Assembly: GCF_900460955.1 (NCBI RefSeq)
Contig: NZ_UFUW01000001.1
Span: 1,734,738 to 1,798,737, forward strand
Reading direction: 5' to 3'
From: Cardiobacterium valvarum
GTDB taxonomy: Bacteria; Pseudomonadota; Gammaproteobacteria; Cardiobacteriales; Cardiobacteriaceae
Length of the DNA: 64,000 bases
Below are positions 33,080 through 40,664 of this stretch, in pieces. Position 1 is the first letter of the stretch, and every line of letters begins with the position of its first letter. The notes below the pieces were generated by a model. That model did not search any database and was not told where the DNA came from. It saw only the letters and a list, made by a program, of their open reading frames with translations. Made by a program: the position numbers and the translations under genes.

Positions 33080-34516
33080 TCAGTCTTTGGTGGGGGTTCT
33101 GTCAATGGCGGCGGCGTCAAGAACGCCTTCCATTTTCGCCGCGCGCGAGCCTTTGACGAGGACGGTGGTCGGCGGTGTTGCCGGGTCGGCGAGCAGTTGC
33201 CTGAGGGCGGCGCCTGCGGTGGCAGTGTCGGGGTAGTGGCGGGTGGTCTGGCCGTCATTCAGGGTATCGTCATCGGCCCAGTCGCCGTCGCTTTGTCTGG
33301 CAGCGGTGTAGGTGACGGGGTATTCGCGGGCGAGTCCGTCACCAACTGCCCAGAAGGCGCCGATGTTTTTGGCAGCAGCGTAGGCAGCGACTTCACGGTG
33401 CAGGGCGGCGGCACGTTCGCCCAGTTCGCCCATCGCTCCGGCGATGACGAGGCTGTGCGGGGCGCTGGCGATGACGTCTATACCCGCCTTGAAGGAAGCG
33501 GGATTGGCGTTGTAGGTGTCGTCATAGACGGTGTGCGGGCCGACGCGGTAGGCGGTGAGGCGCGACTGGTGCAGGGCGAGGCCGTGCAATGCGGCCTGTA
33601 TGTGTGCGCCGCTGATGCCGGCGAGGGTGGCGGCAGCGGCAGCGGCCAAGGCATTGGCGATGTTGTGCTGGCCGACGAGTTGCCAGGCGACGGGGTAGGC
33701 GCTGCCGTCAATGTGCAGGGTGAAGCGGCGGCCATCGTCGCTGATGTCGCTGGCGTAGAGGTCGGCACCTTTCAGCGGGTCCAGCGCGAATTTTTTTTGC
33801 GGGCGGTGCTGGTATTTGTCGCGCCAGCGTCTGCCCGCAGGGGCGTTGAGGTTGATGACGAGCGCGCCCTGGCTCGCTTCGTAAATCTCGCTTTTGGCGG
33901 CGATGACGCCTTCCAGCGAACCGAATCCGGCGAGGTGGGCCGCCGAGGTGTTGGTGATAACGGCGATGTCGGGGCGGACGAGGGTAGTGAGCGGGGCAAT
34001 TTCGCCGGAGTGGTTCGCGCCGATTTCGATGACGGCATAGCGGTCTTCGTCGGCAAGGCGCAGCAGGGTGAGCGGCACGCCGATGTCGTTGTTGAGGTTG
34101 CCCTGGGTGGCCAGGGTTTGTCCTTGTTGTTGCAGGATGCGTTGCAGGATTTCTTTGGTAGTGGTTTTGCCGTTGGTGCCGGTGATGGCGATGAAGGTGG
34201 CGCGGCTGCGTTCGCGGCGATCGCGGGCAAGGGCGGTGAGCGCGGCAAGGCTGTCTTTGACGACGATTTGCGGCAGGCCGGTGTCGCGTCGTGCTTCGAC
34301 GATGGCGGCAACGGCACCGCGCGTTTTGGCGGCTTCCAGATAGTCCGCACCATCGAAGTTTTTGCCTTTGAGGGCGATAAAGAGCGCGTCCGGCGGCAGG
34401 CTGCGGCTGTCGGTACTGATGCTGAGGGCGCGGAAGTCGGCTCCGTGGTGCTTGCCGTCGCAGAGGGCGGCGATGCGGGCGGCGTCAAGCGGGGCGTTTA
34501 GGGACTGGTAAGCCAT
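33080..34516 (-). CDS. murF: UDP-MurNAc-tripeptide--D-Ala-D-Ala ligase
   Basis: A 478-residue Mur ligase that completes the pentapeptide by adding D-Ala-D-Ala. STDSRSLPPDALFIALKGKN is the N-terminal UMAG-binding segment; the P-loop is ITGTNGKTTTKEIL; EIGANHSGEIAPL and NTSAAHLAGFGS are central-domain motifs; DDTYNANPASFKAGI is the MurF C-terminal motif. The ATG at 34516 overlaps the end of murE by 19 bases; the frame is open much further upstream but that is murE in another frame. Between murE and mraY in the conserved order. Confidence 0.97.
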   Translation of the reverse strand: MAYQSLNAPLDAARIAALCDGKHHGADFRALSISTDSRSLPPDALFIALKGKNFDGADYLEAAKTRGAVAAIVEARRDTGLPQIVVKDSLAALTALARDRRERSRATFIAITGTNGKTTTKEILQRILQQQGQTLATQGNLNNDIGVPLTLLRLADEDRYAVIEIGANHSGEIAPLTTLVRPDIAVITNTSAAHLAGFGSLEGVIAAKSEIYEASQGALVINLNAPAGRRWRDKYQHRPQKKFALDPLKGADLYASDISDDGRRFTLHIDGSAYPVAWQLVGQHNIANALAAAAAATLAGISGAHIQAALHGLALHQSRLTAYRVGPHTVYDDTYNANPASFKAGIDVIASAPHSLVIAGAMGELGERAAALHREVAAYAAAKNIGAFWAVGDGLAREYPVTYTAARQSDGDWADDDTLNDGQTTRHYPDTATAGAALRQLLADPATPPTTVLVKGSRAAKMEGVLDAAAIDRTPTKD

Positions 34517-35985
34517 GTGCGGACGGTTTCCTGGTCTGAGTAATGGTGTTTGGTCGTGCCGATAATCTGGTAGTCCTCGTGGCCTTTGCCGGCGATGACG
34601 ACGGCGTCGCCCGCCTGCAATTGCGGCAGTACCCAGCGGATGGCTTCTTCGCGCGGTCGCTTGACCCAGATGTTTTCCCGCCTGCCCGTGCCGCGCAGGG
34701 CGTCGGCGATGATGTCGGCGGGGTTTTCCGTGCGCGGGTTGTCGTCGGTGATGACGGTGACATCGGCGTAGTGTTCTGCCGCTTGCGCCATCAGCGGGCG
34801 TTTGCCGTGGTCGCGGTCGCCGCCGCAGCCGAAGATGCACCACAGTTTGCCGGGAACGTGCGGACGGATGCCTTGCAGGATGTTGACCAGTGCTGCCGGG
34901 GTGTGGGCGTAATCGACGATGGCGGCGGCGCCGTTAGGCAGGCGGATGCGTTCGGCGCGACCGGGGACACCGTGCAGGGTAGCGAGGATGGCGGGAATAT
35001 CGGTGAACGGGGTATCGAGGGCGAGCAGGCAGGCGGCGGTATTCAAGAGGTTATCGACGTTGAATCTTGCCAACAGGTGCGAGGTAACGGGGGCGTTATG
35101 GCTGGAAACCGCGTGGTTATCCCGCTTGGCGTCTTCGTATTGCAGGGTGAAATGGATGCCGTCGGCGTCAAGCGCGATGTTTCCGGCGCTGACGGTTGCG
35201 GCTGCACGCGGGTGGCGGTTGCCTGCGCTGCTGACGGCGATGATGCGCGTCGCGGAGTGGACAAGGTTGTCGTCAAGCAGGCGGCGGCCATGCGCGTCAT
35301 CAATATTAATAACGGCATACGGCAAGGGTTGCGCGAAGAGGCGGGCTTTCACCTGGAAGTAGTCTTCGAGGTCGCGGTGGTAGTCGAGGTGGTCACGGCT
35401 GAGGTTGGTGAAAACGCCGATGGTGAAATCCACCCCGCTGACGCGGTGCTGGGCGAGGGCATGTGAGGACACTTCCATTGCGACGGTCTTGATGCCGCGT
35501 TCGCGCCAGGCGGCAAGGTGCTGCTGGATGCGCAGCGGGTCAGGGGTGGTGTGGCTGGCGGCTTCAAGCGCCTCCAGCGGGCCGTAGCCGATGGTGCCAA
35601 GCATCGCGCCGCCCGTCGCCTGGGCGAGGAAATGGACGAGCGAGCTTTTGCCGTCGGTACCGGTGGCACCGATGACAGTCATGGTGCGCGCGGGGTGGTC
35701 ATAGTAATGGGCGGCGATGTCGCCGAGGTGCGCTCCAAGGTCGGGGCAGGGCAGGGCACCCGCCGGTGGCGCCGGATAAGGCGGTTCGTAAACGATGGCG
35801 GCAGCCGGTTCGCCGTGGTAGTAGTCGAGGGCGTGATGGTTGACGCCGCGCGCGGCAAGCCACAGGGTGGCGGCATCAAGCTGGCGGTTGTCGGTGGTGA
35901 TGGCGCCGATCATCCGCTCGGCGGCGGGGTCAAGGGGGAGGTAAGGGGCGAGAAGGCTACTGAGTGATTTCTTTGGCTGGGACAT
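34498..35985 (-). CDS. murE: UDP-MurNAc-L-Ala-D-Glu--2,6-diaminopimelate ligase
   Basis: A 495-residue Mur ligase adding the third residue of the stem peptide. The P-loop is IGATGTDGKSSLVHFLAQ; GYGPLEALEAASHTTPDPLR and SSHALAQHRV are MurE motifs; DDNPRTENPADI holds the DNPR motif that selects meso-diaminopimelate, expected in Gram-negatives. Start at the ATG at 35985 (GGAG upstream) overlaps ftsI by 29 bases. Odd point: codons 286-293 (AKRDNHAV) are encoded by 24 bases identical to an intergenic repeat unit at 51075-51098; the family normally has a variable loop here, so the insertion seems tolerated. Confidence 0.97.
   Translation of the reverse strand: MSQPKKSLSSLLAPYLPLDPAAERMIGAITTDNRQLDAATLWLAARGVNHHALDYYHGEPAAAIVYEPPYPAPPAGALPCPDLGAHLGDIAAHYYDHPARTMTVIGATGTDGKSSLVHFLAQATGGAMLGTIGYGPLEALEAASHTTPDPLRIQQHLAAWRERGIKTVAMEVSSHALAQHRVSGVDFTIGVFTNLSRDHLDYHRDLEDYFQVKARLFAQPLPYAVINIDDAHGRRLLDDNLVHSATRIIAVSSAGNRHPRAAATVSAGNIALDADGIHFTLQYEDAKRDNHAVSSHNAPVTSHLLARFNVDNLLNTAACLLALDTPFTDIPAILATLHGVPGRAERIRLPNGAAAIVDYAHTPAALVNILQGIRPHVPGKLWCIFGCGGDRDHGKRPLMAQAAEHYADVTVITDDNPRTENPADIIADALRGTGRRENIWVKRPREEAIRWVLPQLQAGDAVVIAGKGHEDYQIIGTTKHHYSDQETVRTWLTSP
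35107..35130 (-). repeat. CCAAGCGG-family repeat unit inside the murE coding region
   Basis: On the minus strand 24 bases starting GCCAAGCGGGATAACC are identical to 51075-51098 and differ by one base from 2930-2953. They are in frame and encode AKRDNHAV. Confidence 0.85.
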
Positions 35986-37843
35986 CGGGGGCTCCGACTG
36001 TGTCGTTGTCTTCAAAGGGGTCGCCGCTGTCGCTGACCAGCGCGATGGCGTCGGTCTTGGTGATTTTGTCCGGCAGGACGTTGAGCATTTTCAGCGAGGC
36101 TTCGGCTATGCGGGCAAAAGGTGGCGCGGCGACCAGGCCGCCGTAGTAGTCGCTGCCCTTGGGATCGTCCACGACGACAACCATGGCGATGCGCGGATCA
36201 TGTGCCGGAGCGTAACCGGCGAAGATGCCGCGATAGTTTTTTTCGGCATAACCACCACCGGCGCGCACTTTGTGCGAGGTACCGGTTTTGCCTGCCACGG
36301 TATAGGTATCGGTGTTGGCGCGCCGTCCGGTGCCGCCGTCGCCGACCACGGCTTCAAGCATTTTGCGCACACTGGCGGCAGTTTTCGCCGACATCACCCG
36401 CTTGCCTTCCGGCGGGGTATGGACTTTCAGCAGCGACAGCGGCATGGCGACGCCGTCGTTGGCGATGGTGGCGTAGGCATGGGCCAGTTGCAGGGCACTG
36501 GTGCTGACGCCGTAGCCGTAGAAGATGGTGGCGTATTCAAAGTTGCCCAGCTTTTCGGTGCGCGGGAAGTGACCGCGCTGTTCGCCGGGGAAGTTGATGC
36601 CGCTGGGCTCGCCGAAGCCGAGTTCGTGCATGAAGGCGCGGTATTTTTTGCGCGGGGTGCGCTCGCTGATCATCGCCATGCCGACGTTCGAGGATTTGCG
36701 GATGATGCCGACGGTGTCCTGTGTGCCGTAGTTGTGCGTGTCACGCACGGTGTTTTTGCCCATCTGGTAGGTCATGCCCTTTTTGAAGCGCGTGTTGGGC
36801 GAGATGGCACCAAGTTCGATGGCGGCAGCGACGGCCAGCGGCTTCATGGTCGAGCCGGGCTCGAAGGTGTCGGTGACGGCACGGTTTTTCAGCAATTCGG
36901 CGCGCCGCTCGGCGGATACGTTCGGGTTACCTGCCGGCAGCGATACCATCGCGAGGATTTCGCCGCTCTTGATGTCAATGACGACGGCGGTCACGGAGGC
37001 GGCACGGTACTGGTTCATGGTGTCCTGCAACACCTGATGGGTGATGAACTGGATGCGCTTGTCGATAGAGAGTTGCAGTTGCGAGCCCTTGGCGGCAGGT
37101 GCGACTTCTTCGACCACGCGCAGTGCGCGTCCGGCGCGGTCTTGCAGGATTTTCATCTTGCCCGGACGGCCGGCGAGGGTGTTTTCATAGAGCTTTTCCA
37201 GCCCTTCCTGCCCTTTGTCTTCCACGTCCGTGTAGCCGATGATTTGCCCCATGATCTCGCCGGACGGGTAGAAGCGCTTGTAGCCGTTTTCCTGACGCAG
37301 GGCGGGGATTTTCAAATCCATCGCTTCCTTGGCGATGTTGGGCGGGATTTGTCGGGCGAGGTACATGAACTGGCTGTCGCCGCGTTTTACCAGCTCGTCG
37401 TAAAAACGGGCGAGATCTTCATCCAGGAGCCCGGCCAGCGGGCGCAGGATTTCATAGTGATAGCGCAGGCGGGTTTCCTCTTCATCGCCGCTGTTCACCC
37501 AGGAGCAGTCCTCGCTGTAATTCTTGTCGGACAGGCACGCCTCGCGCAGGCGGTCAAAATCGCCATTGAGCGTCGCCCAGAGGCGGGTCGGATCGGCAAT
37601 CAGGGTGCTGACCGGAGTCGAGATGGCCAGCGGCTCGCCCTCGCGGTCGAAAATAAACCCGCGCAGGGCGTCTTCCGTCTGGATACGCAGACTGCGGTCA
37701 TAACCACGCGCAGTGAGTTCGCGCGCGGTGGTTACTTGCAGGCGGATGAGCTGACCGATCAGGAGCAGCGTCATGAACACCAGCGCAGCCACAACAATAT
37801 TGCGGCGGGCCGTGGCCCCGTAGCGGGATGCGGAACGCGCCAC
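35957..37843 (-). CDS. ftsI: Septal transpeptidase FtsI (PBP3)
   Basis: A 628-residue class B penicillin-binding protein that cross-links septal peptidoglycan with FtsW. One N-terminal membrane helix (about 14-34, NIVVAALVFMTLLLIGQLIR), a dimerisation domain with RGFIFDREGEPLA, and the transpeptidase domain with SxxK in FEPGSTMKPLAV, SxN in IRKSSNVGM and KTGT in VAGKTGTSHKV. I take the GTG at 37843, five bases after the ftsL stop; no ATG is placed before the membrane helix except inside ftsL in another frame. Its 3' end overlaps murE by 29 bases. Confidence 0.93.
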   Translation of the reverse strand: MARSASRYGATARRNIVVAALVFMTLLLIGQLIRLQVTTARELTARGYDRSLRIQTEDALRGFIFDREGEPLAISTPVSTLIADPTRLWATLNGDFDRLREACLSDKNYSEDCSWVNSGDEEETRLRYHYEILRPLAGLLDEDLARFYDELVKRGDSQFMYLARQIPPNIAKEAMDLKIPALRQENGYKRFYPSGEIMGQIIGYTDVEDKGQEGLEKLYENTLAGRPGKMKILQDRAGRALRVVEEVAPAAKGSQLQLSIDKRIQFITHQVLQDTMNQYRAASVTAVVIDIKSGEILAMVSLPAGNPNVSAERRAELLKNRAVTDTFEPGSTMKPLAVAAAIELGAISPNTRFKKGMTYQMGKNTVRDTHNYGTQDTVGIIRKSSNVGMAMISERTPRKKYRAFMHELGFGEPSGINFPGEQRGHFPRTEKLGNFEYATIFYGYGVSTSALQLAHAYATIANDGVAMPLSLLKVHTPPEGKRVMSAKTAASVRKMLEAVVGDGGTGRRANTDTYTVAGKTGTSHKVRAGGGYAEKNYRGIFAGYAPAHDPRIAMVVVVDDPKGSDYYGGLVAAPPFARIAEASLKMLNVLPDKITKTDAIALVSDSGDPFEDNDTVGAPDVPAKEITQ

Positions 37844-37847
37844 CGGT

Positions 37848-38114
37848 TCAGTCCAGATACACGACTTGCGTCGCTTGCGGCATATGCATGTCCAGTCCGT
37901 TTCGCACCGCATGGTCGATGACGCTGTCATCCGCCAGCATCTTCTGTTCAAGCAGGAGTTGCGTCCATTCGGCGTTAATCTGGTCACGCGTCTTTTTCAG
38001 CGATTGCACCTCATTGACGAGGTCGCTCTGCTCATGCGCGGACTTTGCCGCCTGCACCCCGCTGAAACACACACCGCCCAGCAGTGTCGCCAGAATTAAC
38101 ATCATGATCTTCAT
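37848..38114 (-). CDS. ftsL: Cell division protein FtsL
   Basis: An 88-residue bitopic protein: hydrophobic helix at 1-20 (MKIMMLILATLLGGVCFSGV) followed by a heptad coiled coil (HEQSDLVNEVQSLKKTRDQI) and a short C-terminal tail QVVYLD. FtsL forms a complex with FtsB and FtsQ that activates FtsW-FtsI. Sequence is poorly conserved, so the call rests on topology, size and position between rsmH (ATGA overlap at 38111-38114) and ftsI. The cytoplasmic N-terminal tail is almost absent, shorter than in E. coli. Confidence 0.88.
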   Translation of the reverse strand: MKIMMLILATLLGGVCFSGVQAAKSAHEQSDLVNEVQSLKKTRDQINAEWTQLLLEQKMLADDSVIDHAVRNGLDMHMPQATQVVYLD

Positions 38115-39031
38115 ATCTTTACTGCCTTTCTCAGTCTTGCACTGCGACTTCTTGGATTATCCGCCACTTCCCCGGCGGACGGCTTGATTACGGGTGGCAC
38201 CAGTCGCAGCAAAGGGTTCACCCGGTCATGCGCCGACGGAATTTCCGCCGGCAAAACCGCGCCCTCGCAGGCGCGGATAAAACGTTTGACGAGCGCGTCT
38301 TCCAGACCGTGAAAAGTAATCACGGCCAGCACCCCGCCACTGCCCAACAAACCTGTCGCGGCACGCAGGCCGCGCTCAATCTCGCCGACCTCATCATTGA
38401 CCGCGATGCGGATCGCCTGAAACGTCTGCGTGGCCGGATGGAAACCGGCGCGGTGCAACTTGCGCGGCACAGCGTCGGCAACCACCGCAGCAAGATCCAG
38501 TGTCGAATGCAGGCGCGGACGGGCAGCCATCACGGCACGGGCGATGCGGCACGCCACCGTATGCGGTTCGCCGCCCCAGTCGCGGATCACGCGGACAAGC
38601 GTCGCCTCATCCGTCGCAACAAGCCAGTCGGCGGCGGTCATGCCGCTCTCATTGTCCATGCGCATATCAAGCGGGCCTTCCTTGTTAAAAGAAAAACCGC
38701 GTTCCGCCTGATCGAGTTGCGGGGACGACACGCCGAGATCAAGCAACACGCCATCCAGACTGCCCGCGCCAACCTCGGCAAAAGCTGTCGCCATTTGTGA
38801 AAAAGGACAACGGGCGAAAGAAAAACGGGGGTCAGACCAGGCGGCGGCAACAACTGCTGCCTGCGGGTCGCGGTCGAGGGCAAACAAATGACCGTCGGCA
38901 CCAAGCCGGTCGAGAATGGCACGGCTGTGCCCGCCACGTCCGAAGGTGCCGTCGAGATAACGCCCCGCCGGACGGATAGCGAGCGCATCCACCGCTTCCT
39001 GCAGCAACACCGTCGTATGCACACCGTTCAT
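38111..39031 (-). CDS. rsmH: 16S rRNA m4C1402 methyltransferase
   Basis: A 306-residue SAM-dependent methyltransferase that N4-methylates cytidine 1402 of 16S rRNA. HTTVLLQEAVDAL opens the protein; GTFGRGGHSRAIL is the SAM-binding loop; DLGVSSPQLDQAERGFSFN and GPLDMRMD are RsmH hallmarks; NDEVGEIERGL and VITFHGLEDALVKRF follow near the C-terminus. Overlaps mraZ by four bases (ATGA) and ftsL by four bases, the usual head of the cluster. Confidence 0.97.
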   Translation of the reverse strand: MNGVHTTVLLQEAVDALAIRPAGRYLDGTFGRGGHSRAILDRLGADGHLFALDRDPQAAVVAAAWSDPRFSFARCPFSQMATAFAEVGAGSLDGVLLDLGVSSPQLDQAERGFSFNKEGPLDMRMDNESGMTAADWLVATDEATLVRVIRDWGGEPHTVACRIARAVMAARPRLHSTLDLAAVVADAVPRKLHRAGFHPATQTFQAIRIAVNDEVGEIERGLRAATGLLGSGGVLAVITFHGLEDALVKRFIRACEGAVLPAEIPSAHDRVNPLLRLVPPVIKPSAGEVADNPRSRSARLRKAVKI

Positions 39032-39483
39032 AGCGCCAGCGTCTCCAATGCACCCGTGAGATCCAGACCATCGGCGCGCAACTCATCGGCATCCTGCACA
39101 TTGATCGCGTCCCACGCCTCCTGCGCCCACAACTCAAACTTGTTGCCCATACCGCTTAACACCACCTTCTTGTCAAGACCGACGCGCTGCCGCAGCGGCG
39201 GCGGAATCAGGATGCGGCCGGTCGAATCCAGCTCACACTCGGCGGCATTGCCCATATACAGCCGCTTCAAGCGGCGGATTTGCGGGTCGAAGCTCGGCAG
39301 ATTGACCAGCTTTTCCTCCACCTTTTCCCATTCCGGCAGCGTGTAAAGCAAAAGCTGCCCTTCCAGCTCGGCGGTGAGAATAAGCCCGCCCGCACTTTCC
39401 GCTTCAAATTGCGCCCGTACTTTGGCCGGAACGGATAACCGACCCTTGGTATCAAGCGTAATGTGATAAATCCCGCGAAACAT
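39028..39483 (-). CDS. mraZ: Transcriptional regulator MraZ
   Basis: A 151-residue protein with two AbrB/SpoVT-like halves, each with the DxxGRxxxP motif: LDTKGRLSVPAKVRAQF (about 9-25) and LDSTGRILIPPPLRQRV (about 87-103). MraZ forms a ring and represses its own cluster by binding GTGGG-type repeats before the gene. The frame runs 14 codons further upstream, but the ATG at 39483 starts the family's MFRGIYHITLD. A promoter and GTGGGA-type repeats lie directly upstream. Confidence 0.97.
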   Translation of the reverse strand: MFRGIYHITLDTKGRLSVPAKVRAQFEAESAGGLILTAELEGQLLLYTLPEWEKVEEKLVNLPSFDPQIRRLKRLYMGNAAECELDSTGRILIPPPLRQRVGLDKKVVLSGMGNKFELWAQEAWDAINVQDADELRADGLDLTGALETLAL

Positions 39484-39494
39484 GTGAGTGAGCG

Positions 39495-39553
39495 ATCCTG
39501 CACTATTCGTTGCACTTTTTCCCACATTATAAAGTGTTCATGAATTTCAGCAA
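39495..39553 (-). promoter_or_regulatory. mraZ cluster promoter and probable MraZ operator
   Basis: Minus strand: TTGCTG (39553-39548), 16-base spacer, TATAAT (39531-39526). Immediately downstream come three spaced GTG repeats, GTGGGAAAAAGTGCAA then GTGCAG (39525 to about 39500), similar to the GTGGG repeats bound by MraZ in other gammaproteobacteria. The repeats overlap the start of transcription, which suits autorepression. Confidence 0.6.
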
Positions 39554-39727
39554 TAAATTCAGGGAGTAATTACAACAAGCGCCTTAAAAAACAGTAAAAA
39601 TTTTTTCATCTGCCTGTCCTTTTTGGCAGTTTTTATTGGAATGGTGCAAGAAAGTGGGAGAAGCACCCGTACGCTTCTGCCGGGAAGCGCGCACGTATGG
39701 CTCAAGGGTTTTGGTCATGTTGCGGCA

Positions 39728-39753
39728 ATAAAAAACCCTGCATAGAGCAGGGT
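39728..39753 (-). terminator. Terminator after the second SPFH gene
   Basis: Minus strand AAACCCTGC-TCTAT-GCAGGGTTTTTTATT, about 35 bases after the SPFH stop. Confidence 0.8.
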
Positions 39754-39787
39754 TTGGGTAAATAGGTGTGTATCGCTGTCTGATCGC

Positions 39788-40636
39788 TTACGACCCTGCG
39801 TTAATCGTCGGCTGGCTGCCGCGTTCCGAGCACAGCACCACCAGCAGATTGCCGACGATTGCCGCTTTTTGCGCGTCGTCAAGTTTGACCGTGCCATGCG
39901 TCTGCAGCTGCGCCAACGCCGCTTCCACCATGCTGACGGCGCCTGTAACGATGCGGCTGAGTGCGGCGATGACCACGTTGGCCTGCTGCCGTTGCAGCAT
40001 CGCTTGGGCAATTTCCGGCGTGTAGGCGAGGTGGCTGATGCGTGCATCAAGTACAGCGACGCCCGCATCGACCAGGCGGTCAGTCAATTCGCTTTGTAGA
40101 TGCGCCGAGATTTCGGCGGCGTGACTGCGCAACGCGAGTTGCCCCTCTTCGTGCTGGTCGTAGGGATAGCTGGTCGCCATTGCGCGCAGCGCCGCTTCGG
40201 ACTGGATATGCACAAAACTCTCGTAATCATCCACGTTGTACACCGCCTCAGCAGCGCCCTCAACCTGCCAGACGATGACGGCGGCGATTTCAATCGGTGA
40301 GCCGTCCAGCTCGTTTACCTTCAAGCGACCACTCTCGAAATTGCGCACGCGCAGCGAAATTTTCTTCTTTTGATACAGCGGGTTGTTCCAGCGCAGACCA
40401 GTATCGCGTACCGTGCCGCTGTATTTGCCGAAGAAGCTCAGCACCACCGCCTGATTCGGTTCCAGCTTATAGCAGCCGCTCATAACAAAAATCACCAGAG
40501 CCAACAACGGGAAACCGAGGATGATGCTCGCTTCATTTTTTGCATCAATGGACGCGATGAAATAAAAACCGAGGAAAAGCAGTGCCGCAATCAGCACGGG
40601 GAGGCCGGAAAATGAAACCTTGGGTTTTTCTGTCAT
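39788..40636 (-). CDS. SPFH (band 7) domain membrane protein
   Basis: A 282-residue protein with two N-terminal membrane helices (about 11-29 and 36-54), then an SPFH domain opening CYKLEPNQAVVLSFFGKYSG and continuing GLRWNNPLY and KVNELDGSPIEIAAVIVWQV. The region up to about 210 (ARISHLAYTPEIAQAMLQRQ) matches the end of the SPFH fold; the tail is a short helix. Slipin-like proteins of this kind scaffold membrane microdomains. It differs from the SPFH protein at 4722-5681 in topology and lacks its long coiled coil. Upstream of mraZ on the same strand but separated by a terminator. Confidence 0.8.
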   Translation of the reverse strand: MTEKPKVSFSGLPVLIAALLFLGFYFIASIDAKNEASIILGFPLLALVIFVMSGCYKLEPNQAVVLSFFGKYSGTVRDTGLRWNNPLYQKKKISLRVRNFESGRLKVNELDGSPIEIAAVIVWQVEGAAEAVYNVDDYESFVHIQSEAALRAMATSYPYDQHEEGQLALRSHAAEISAHLQSELTDRLVDAGVAVLDARISHLAYTPEIAQAMLQRQQANVVIAALSRIVTGAVSMVEAALAQLQTHGTVKLDDAQKAAIVGNLLVVLCSERGSQPTINAGS

Positions 40637-40664
40637 TTATGCTCCTTTGCAAGAAAGCTGGCCG

